Made by a program: the position numbers and the translations under genes
Part shown: piece after piece, positions 15,333 to 19,708 of the stretch
How positions within the stretch are numbered: the stretch's first letter is position 1
How the letters are laid out: every line of letters starts with the position of its first letter
The notes under the pieces: generated by a model
Told to the model about the DNA's origin: nothing
Databases searched by the model: none
The model's input: the letters and a program-made list of their open reading frames with translations, nothing else
Source of the DNA: an uncultured Treponema sp.
GTDB lineage: Bacteria > Spirochaetota > Spirochaetia > Treponematales > Treponemataceae
Assembly: GCA_905372265.1 (NCBI GenBank)
Contig: CAJPOL010000027.1
Span: 1-19,708 of the forward strand
Length of the DNA: 19,708 nt
Reading direction: 5' to 3'

Positions 15333-15792
15333 TGCAAGCTTTTCACATATCTATTATTTTATCCTTCTTCCGATAGGACTGCTTGCCTATTTTGCATTTG
15401 CAATCTTTAAAACAAAGAAGGAGAAACAGCGCGTTACAAATTGGCTGAATAAACATCCCGATGCGGTAAAAGTGTACATCAGTAAAACAAGTTCAGTAAC
15501 CGGTATGCTGGCGAGTGCAGTTCAGCATATAACCGTCAACAGTGTCGACGGGGAGCGTCCGCTCTACTTTAGAGAAAAACTTTCAACCGGTTTCTATGTT
15601 ACGCCCGGAACCCATATTGTCGAATCGTCTTTTTCAAAAACTCGCCCCGGTTTCTTTTACCGCTCGGTTACAACAACCTACGGTGCAAGCAAACAGGAAA
15701 TTACGGTAGAGGCTTCCAAATCCTATAACTATTTCTTTAATACGAAAGAAGAAGCCTACGGGTTTGAAGAAATAAACGGAACAAGCGTTTAA
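15313..15792 (+). CDS. Membrane-anchored beta-domain protein (PEGA-like), function unknown
   Basis: A 159-residue protein starting inside the preceding gene. One membrane segment (about 13-33) is followed by a basic stretch KTKKEKQR and then a beta-rich domain. The segment STGFYVTPGTHIVESSFSK resembles the turn of PEGA/DUF2846-like domains, where a PGTH/PGEH motif connects two strands. RPGFFYRSVTTTYG and ITVEASKSYNYFF would be the next strands. Positive charges after the helix suggest the domain lies in the cytoplasm, although PEGA-like domains are usually outside. No enzymatic motif is present. The gene is followed directly by the palindromic repeat element, whose hairpins may end the transcript. 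Confidence 0.72.
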   Translation: MDTVIGNASFSHIYYFILLPIGLLAYFAFAIFKTKKEKQRVTNWLNKHPDAVKVYISKTSSVTGMLASAVQHITVNSVDGERPLYFREKLSTGFYVTPGTHIVESSFSKTRPGFFYRSVTTTYGASKQEITVEASKSYNYFFNTKEEAYGFEEINGTSV

Positions 15793-15815
15793 TATATAAA
15801 AAACAGCGGCTGTCT

Positions 15816-15977
15816 AATCAACACCCCCGTCGCAGAGCACCGGGGTATTATAAGCCGCACGAATCAACAACCCCGACGCGAGCGTCGGGGTATGTTGTTC
15901 TCATAAGGTGGTTGCAGTCGGCTTTAATACCCTTCGTTACGACGCAAGCGTCGGGGTATTAAACCCTCCGCACGAAT
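15816..15977 (-). repeat. Modular palindromic repeat element, copy 1 (one full unit plus a partial unit)
   Basis: Read on the minus strand: box A ATTCGTGCGGAGG (15965-15977); hairpin 1 (TTTAATACCC 15923-15932 with GGGTATTAAA 15954-15963, and inside it CGACGC with GCGTCG); box B, a 26-base constant box at 15896-15921; hairpin 2 (ACCCCGACGC 15870-15879 with GCGTCGGGGT 15882-15891); then GATTCGTGCGG (15855-15865) starting a third, imperfect hairpin of CCCCG-type arms, ending in GATT (15816-15819). Boxes A and B recur identically in the copy at 19377-19477. The element fills most of the 227-base gap before the phosphatase gene; no gene is seen in the gap. Confidence 0.85.
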
Positions 15978-15984
15978 AAAACAG

Positions 15985-16013
15985 TTGACGCAGGGCTTTC
16001 CTTTCAGCATACT
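15985..16013 (+). promoter_or_regulatory. Promoter of the HAD phosphatase gene, probably leaderless
   Basis: TTGACG (15985-15990) and CATACT (16008-16013) are 17 bases apart. Only ACCGGT lies between the -10 box and the ATG at 16020, and no Shine-Dalgarno sequence is present. The -35 box begins eight bases outside the palindromic repeat. Confidence 0.55.
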
Positions 16014-16019
16014 ACCGGT

Positions 16020-17126
16020 ATGTTAATAGGAAACTGGAACATATGTAATAAACTACGACTGGAAAAACTCATATCGGAAAAAGCATTTTCCAATAACTAT
16101 GCCGTCTTTGATTGGGACTTTACCTGTATTTTTTTTGATGTACAGGAAAGTCTTTTTTTATATCAAGTCGAGAATCTTTGTTTTAAGATGCCGCCCGAAC
16201 AGTTTGCCGTTATGATCAGAAGCGGAATACCTCAAGATATTCCGCTAATCGGTTGTGTTAACCACGACGGCATCCCCTTAACCGCAGGCGTACTCTCCTG
16301 CGATTTGGACGACCGCTATCGTTTTTTATACGCTAGATATACAGGGCTTGGAGGCCGGTACTCGCTGGAAGCCGTACGGAAAACAGCAGAATATATGGAT
16401 TTTAAAGCAAAAATACTGCTGTTAATGGCTTTTGCGCCTACGGTTTGTCCGACCGATCTCTCACAATCACTTTGTACCGACATGAGCCTTTCCGAATTGG
16501 AAACCGCAGTAGAAACAGCTATTGATGAATCGCTGCAAGAACCTATCAGATCATACACAATAGAATCCCCGCAAGGGATCCGCAGCAGTGCGGGAAGCAT
16601 TTCGGTTTCCTACCAAAAAGGAGTACGGCTGCAGCCGGAAATACAGGATTTATTCCGCTGCTTACAGGCAAACGGTATTACTGTCTATGTGTGTTCCGCT
16701 TCTCAAGAAGACGGTGTTCGAGTTTTTGCCTGTACGCCGAAATACGGCTACTGTTTGAAACCTGAGAATGTATTCGGCAGACGGCGAAAGCGGAACAGCG
16801 CCGGTATCTTTACGGGAGAGTTTGACAATTCAATTCCGCAAACATGGAAAGAAGGAAAAGCGGAGGCGATAAAAACGCTCATTGCGCCAAACCATAACGG
16901 AAATCCGCCTGTCTTGATTGCAGGCGATAGCGATGGAGATTTTTATATGATGGAGGCCTTTAAAGAAGAGGCTCTTGTACTGGTTTTTGACCGAAACCCT
17001 CCAGATCAGGCAAAAATCACGCAATTTATTAAAAAAGGACATGCAGAACAGGGATTGCCCGATGCCTCCGTTATCGTGCAACGGCGGGATGAATCAACCG
17101 GCCGTATGATAGCGGAAGTTGAATAA
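16020..17126 (+). CDS. HAD-superfamily phosphatase (class I type), substrate unknown
   Basis: A 368-residue hydrolase. HAD motif I is FDWDFT (nucleophile Asp31, acid/base Asp33, Thr35), motif II the Ser in VYVCSAS (~residue 226), motif III a Lys in the WKEGKAEAIK region (~278-287), and motif IV GDSDGD (302-307). The long region between motif I and II (~35-200) is a helical cap, as in phosphoserine-phosphatase-like HAD enzymes, but larger. No signal peptide is visible, so it should be cytoplasmic. The ATG at 16020 coincides with the predicted transcription start. It stands alone, converging on the permease gene. Phosphate-ester hydrolysis is well supported, the substrate is not. Confidence 0.85.
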   Translation: MLIGNWNICNKLRLEKLISEKAFSNNYAVFDWDFTCIFFDVQESLFLYQVENLCFKMPPEQFAVMIRSGIPQDIPLIGCVNHDGIPLTAGVLSCDLDDRYRFLYARYTGLGGRYSLEAVRKTAEYMDFKAKILLLMAFAPTVCPTDLSQSLCTDMSLSELETAVETAIDESLQEPIRSYTIESPQGIRSSAGSISVSYQKGVRLQPEIQDLFRCLQANGITVYVCSASQEDGVRVFACTPKYGYCLKPENVFGRRRKRNSAGIFTGEFDNSIPQTWKEGKAEAIKTLIAPNHNGNPPVLIAGDSDGDFYMMEAFKEEALVLVFDRNPPDQAKITQFIKKGHAEQGLPDASVIVQRRDESTGRMIAEVE

Positions 17127-17140
17127 TTTTATTCATGCAG

Positions 17141-17166
17141 AAGGGCTAATCCCCGGCCGCGCCCTT
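17141..17166. terminator. Candidate bidirectional terminator between convergent genes
   Basis: AAGGGC (17141-17146) pairs with GCCCTT (17161-17166) around a 14-base GC-rich loop, in the 48-base gap between the stop codons of the phosphatase and the permease. The flanks are T/A-rich on both sides. The stem is only six base pairs, so support is modest. Confidence 0.35.
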
Positions 17167-17174
17167 TATCCCTT

Positions 17175-18386
17175 TTACCGCTGCAGCTGTAAGGCCGGTT
17201 CTTGTTTGGTAAAACCGTACACTGTTTTGAGCGCAGCCAGAGGCCCGATAGCTGAAATGACTAAAAAGGTCAAGAGGGCGCACAAAAGAATCCACAGTGC
17301 AGGCGGATTTAAAAAAGGCATACTCAAACCGGAGATAATCGCCTGATTAAACAGCAGCACGATCAGACAAGAAAGCGCCGTACCGATACAGCCTCCGGCT
17401 GCGCTGACGATCAGCGCCTCGGCGGAAGCAAGCTGCACGAGTTTTTTTCGCGTACCGCCGATAATCCGCAGCATACCGAATTCTTCTTTCCGTTCATTAA
17501 AAAGAGATGAAAACGATACCGCAAGCACGATAAACGACAAAAGCCAAAGCAGCGCCATCAACACGTAAATATAGATATTGAGATTCGCAATACCGGCTGA
17601 AATATTCGACATCATCCGTTTTGAAATAAGCGGATAAATCTGTTCCCCCTTAAATTCGGTAAGGATGCGCTGGGCAACCGCCTTCACATCGGCGTGCTGC
17701 TTTACCTTCACCATAACACTTGAAATCAGATCTTCGTCTTGCGCGACAGGATGCTCCATGATGCGCTCATATTCCTTTGCAAGCCGTTTGGCATTATCAA
17801 TTGTCATAAACACGGAATTATCAAAGCCCATACCGGTCTTGCCGAGCCGTCCCGCAATGCTGAAAGGCTGATTAAAAAATTTTACTTCGGAATTTGTCGT
17901 ACCGATAATATTGCTTCCCACCACAATTTGATTGGCAGAAAGCGGCAAACGCACCTGTTTTTCTAGCCACGGTTTAATATTGAAATCGGAATCAAAGTCG
18001 ATGCCGATTACTTGCAGCGGAAACGAGCAGCATCCGGCCGATAGGGTTGCAATAAACAGCTGCGGAGAGGCCAGCTCAACCCCCTCGATTTTTTTGAGCC
18101 GATCGACAGCATCCGCTTTAAAGTAAAAGGTGTTCGGCTCGCCTCGAAGAAGAGCGCTTTCTATTTTTGAATCATAGCCTTGCGGCACGACGATAATATC
18201 GGCGCCCAAGCGGTTTGATAGCGACTGCATACCGCCGTTTAAACTTTTTACCAGAAAACTGCCGCAAAAAAGACTGAATGCCAGCACGGAAGTAAGCACG
18301 ATTAAGCTGACCGTCCTAAAAGGCTTACGGCGGATATTCAATTTTGCAAGTTCAATGACCGTTAGTTTTGTACCGGAACCGCTCAT
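17175..18386 (-). CDS. FtsX/MacB-type ABC transporter permease
   Basis: A 403-residue permease with the type VII ABC layout. One helix near the N-terminus (about 25-45) is followed by a large external domain (~48-265), then three helices at ~275-300, 325-350 and 365-390. The cytoplasmic loop EEFGMLRIIGGTRKK (~300-314) is the FtsX signature that contacts an ATPase. In the outer domain, LSAGCCSFPLQVIGIDFDSDF carries a Cys-Cys pair that I associate with permeases of the FTR1/P19-linked iron-uptake clusters (from memory). It starts two bases after the stop of the FMN-binding lipoprotein gene. No ATP-binding subunit is encoded in the window: downstream there is only a converging gene. Confidence 0.87.
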   Translation of the reverse strand: MSGSGTKLTVIELAKLNIRRKPFRTVSLIVLTSVLAFSLFCGSFLVKSLNGGMQSLSNRLGADIIVVPQGYDSKIESALLRGEPNTFYFKADAVDRLKKIEGVELASPQLFIATLSAGCCSFPLQVIGIDFDSDFNIKPWLEKQVRLPLSANQIVVGSNIIGTTNSEVKFFNQPFSIAGRLGKTGMGFDNSVFMTIDNAKRLAKEYERIMEHPVAQDEDLISSVMVKVKQHADVKAVAQRILTEFKGEQIYPLISKRMMSNISAGIANLNIYIYVLMALLWLLSFIVLAVSFSSLFNERKEEFGMLRIIGGTRKKLVQLASAEALIVSAAGGCIGTALSCLIVLLFNQAIISGLSMPFLNPPALWILLCALLTFLVISAIGPLAALKTVYGFTKQEPALQLQR

Positions 18387-18388
18387 AC

Positions 18389-19000
18389 TTACTTCACCGC
18401 CTCAGATGCTTGTTGTAACGCAATGCCGACCGCATTCTGAAACAGCCGGTACGAGACCGTCGCTCCGGCAATAGCGTCAACCTCATCAAGCTGCTGCGTT
18501 TCCACTAATCGGGGCCCGTACTGCGCCGCCTTTTCTATAGAAGCCTGAGCAATCCGATACAATCCCGCATTTTTAATAATCCCATCGGTTTTACCGTAAT
18601 CTTCGTCTTTTACGGCGCCGTTTTTTTCGTATGAAACAAACGTACAACCGGTTATCCTATCATCTTTAATGGTTACGGTAACTTCCGCAAAGCCCCCCCA
18701 ATCGTCCTTAATGGAAGAAAGCGCTGTGTACGTACCGTCCGCATACCGGCGGGAGCTTGTACCGGCGGCAGACTCAGACGCCGTTTGCATCGGTTCTTGC
18801 ATCTGCATTGCCTGCATCTCTTGCTGCTGCGGGCTTTGATCAGCTTGCGATTGCGGCTCCGCTTGCCGGTTTTGTACCGTTTGCGGATCGGCTGCCTGCT
18901 GAGTTTTTACTGCCGTATGTTCGGATTTACCGCAACCTGCAATACAAATCGCCGCAAAAACCAATGTAATTGTAAATATATGCAAAATTATCTTTTTCAT
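18389..19000 (-). CDS. FMN-binding lipoprotein
   Basis: A 203-residue lipoprotein. The signal sequence KKIILHIFTITLVFAA ends in a lipobox IAGC (Cys23). Residues ~33-80 are a Gln/Ala-rich linker with a Met/Gln cluster (MQAMQMQEPMQ). An FMN-binding domain (~98-195) ends in DAIAGATVSYRLF, where Thr181 is the likely covalent FMN site; the pattern matches Dxx(S/T)GAT except for Ala in place of Ser/Thr. It would act outside the cytoplasmic membrane and needs an ApbE-type flavin transferase. AAGGAG lies six bases before the ATG. The permease gene follows directly, so the pair probably works together, possibly in reductive metal uptake. Confidence 0.9.
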   Translation of the reverse strand: MKKIILHIFTITLVFAAICIAGCGKSEHTAVKTQQAADPQTVQNRQAEPQSQADQSPQQQEMQAMQMQEPMQTASESAAGTSSRRYADGTYTALSSIKDDWGGFAEVTVTIKDDRITGCTFVSYEKNGAVKDEDYGKTDGIIKNAGLYRIAQASIEKAAQYGPRLVETQQLDEVDAIAGATVSYRLFQNAVGIALQQASEAVK

Positions 19001-19036
19001 TCTTAAACTCCTTATATATTTCGTAGAACAGATTTG

Positions 19037-19139
19037 CTATCCAATTGGATAATTCATACCTTTCATCGCCTTTGCTGTTTCAAGTTTCGTTTGGTATGAG
19101 CCACCGAAAAATCCTGCCGTTTTACGTTTCTTAACCGTT
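19037..19139 (-). pseudogene. Possible C-terminal remnant of a PD-(D/E)XK (Rpn-type) transposase/nuclease
   Basis: On the minus strand a frame ending with TAG at 19037-19039 reads KTAGFFGGSYQTKLETA then KAMKGMNYPIG. The stretch TKLETAKAMKGMNYPI is like the helix near the end of Rpn/PDDEXK-type transposases, which normally continues with an I-x-x-I-T-G-L motif that is missing here. There is no proper start and the upstream residues do not fit the family. This is a recollection-based match over about 20 residues. Confidence 0.35.
19038..19051. promoter_or_regulatory. Perfect 14-bp palindrome upstream of the FMN lipoprotein gene
   Basis: TATCCAATTGGATA is fully self-complementary and lies 38-51 bases upstream of the lipoprotein ATG, where an operator would be expected. 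It also falls at the end of the possible transposase remnant, so it may be accidental. Confidence 0.4.
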
Positions 19140-19229
19140 AGTATACCACAGCTCCCGCAATTTTGTAAGATACCGCATTGCATCACGTAAAAATCTAACC
19201 GGAAAATAGAAACCCTAAGGAAGGGCGCA

Positions 19230-19613
19230 ATGGGGTTAGACATGAAAACGAAAAAGAAATTGAGCGAAGAAACGGCCAAACGCAAACCGGAAATCCCTAA
19301 GCATTCCATCCGCGGCATTTCAACAACACGGCCTGCAAAGAATCTCAATAAGCTCATTCCAATCCGCACCTTTTTTGATTCGTGCGGAGGATTCAAGTCC
19401 CTGATGAAGGGACTTGAATCCGACTGCAACCACCTTATGAGAACACCATACCTCGCTGCTCCGCGGTGAGGTATGGTGATTGGGATGAACGTAAGCCGGG
19501 CTTTTTTGAGGTTGATACCGTTGCCAACTCTTACTCTTACTGATGTTCATTCAGGCTGGACAGAAAACCGTGCCCTTTTAAACAAAGCTCACCGCTTAGC
19601 ACCTATTTTATAA
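19230..19613 (+). pseudogene. Decayed DDE-type transposase fragment, interrupted by a palindromic element
   Basis: The first part (19230-19376) reads HSIRGISTTRPAKNLNK then LIPIRTFF. Removing 101 bases (19377-19477) lets it continue in frame as DWDERKPGFFEVDTVA, the conserved region of an integrase-like transposase (ISNCY-type; the Glu and Asp belong to the catalytic-core entry). Near 19526 sequence is missing and the frame shifts to LTLTDVHSGWTENRALLNKAHR, ending at TAA 19611-19613. Both ends of the transposase gene are absent and no terminal inverted repeats were found. It is therefore a dead fragment with at least one deletion and one insertion. The family name is from memory; the integrase-type fold is well supported. 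Confidence 0.75.
19377..19477 (+). repeat. Modular palindromic repeat element, copy 2 (101 bp, inserted in a transposase remnant)
   Basis: Order: GATT; box A ATTCGTGCGGAGG (19378-19390); hairpin 1, a perfect 13-bp stem (19389-19401 with 19409-19421, loop TGATGAA); box B, the 26-base constant box (19420-19445); hairpin 2, an 11-bp stem CACCATACCTC (19444-19454) with GAGGTATGGTG (19468-19478); then GATT again (19478-19481). Box A and box B match copy 1 exactly, while both hairpins have different sequence yet remain paired. Excision at GATT restores the transposase reading frame. Confidence 0.85.
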
Positions 19614-19708
19614 AATTCCTAGTCAACTTTCTAATTGCTTTTGAAAAAGTTTTTTCAATTTGTGTTTCTACTAATTTTGAAACATATATGGGCGCAACTA
19701 TACAATAT
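19614..19708. other. A/T-rich segment with a palindrome, no gene seen
   Basis: The last 95 bases are strongly A/T-rich and contain a perfect inverted repeat TTGAAAAA / TTTTTCAA (19641-19658) with a two-base centre. No coding frame of note is visible. It may be the outer flank of the decayed mobile element. Confidence 0.4.

Noticed and set aside
15816..15977. CRISPR array or integron attC site
   Set aside because: The repeats are palindromic units with variable stems, not equal direct repeats with unique spacers, and I found no GTTRRRY/RYYYAAC core sites of an attC. No cas or integrase gene is nearby.
19037..19429. A 130-codon minus-strand gene
   Set aside because: Most of it is antisense to the transposase remnant and the palindromic element; only the last ~30 codons look protein-like and are listed as a possible remnant.

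Overview
The window looks like a chromosomal segment of a host-associated spirochaete, most likely a mid-GC oral-type Treponema. That placement is inference: it rests on protein style (a clostridial-type rnfCDGEAB cluster joined to era, a flavodiiron protein, a CYTH protein, an FMN-binding lipoprotein beside a FtsX-type permease) and on base composition, not on any search.

Layout: 1-656 is the 3' part of a phage structural gene that ends early, a prophage remnant. 756-2537 (minus) is a half-size ABC exporter. A tRNA-Leu(GAG) with its own promoter lies at 2693-2774. 2963-8466 is a minus-strand block: a tRNA-binding OB-fold protein, flavodiiron protein, CYTH protein and GpsA are packed with short gaps or overlaps. 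A beta-CASP metallohydrolase and an rRNA 2'-O-methyltransferase follow as a second unit with its own promoter.

8586-14589 (plus) is the complete Rnf complex (rnfC-D-G-E-A-B), overlapping or abutting the GTPase gene era. Rnf couples electron transfer from reduced ferredoxin to NAD+ with ion export. The flavodiiron protein transcribed from the other side of the shared intergenic region removes O2 or NO, so the neighbourhood fits an anaerobic, ferredoxin-based metabolism with oxygen defence. 14826-15792 holds two small membrane-anchored proteins of unknown function behind a promoter that carries an inverted repeat. 16020-17126 is a HAD phosphatase. Converging on it is a minus-strand pair, an FMN-binding lipoprotein and a FtsX/MacB-type permease, with no ATPase in the window.

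The last 0.7 kb is a gene graveyard. It holds a possible Rpn/PD-(D/E)XK transposase tail, and a decayed DDE transposase fragment split by a 101-bp palindromic element. A longer, divergent copy of that element, in the opposite orientation, lies 3.4 kb away at 15816-15977.

The two observations most worth following are (i) this modular palindromic repeat, whose constant boxes are kept while the hairpins between them change sequence but stay palindromic, with GATT at its edges, and (ii) four genes whose sigma70-like promoter ends only 6-7 nt before an ATG that lacks a Shine-Dalgarno site, suggesting leaderless mRNAs.
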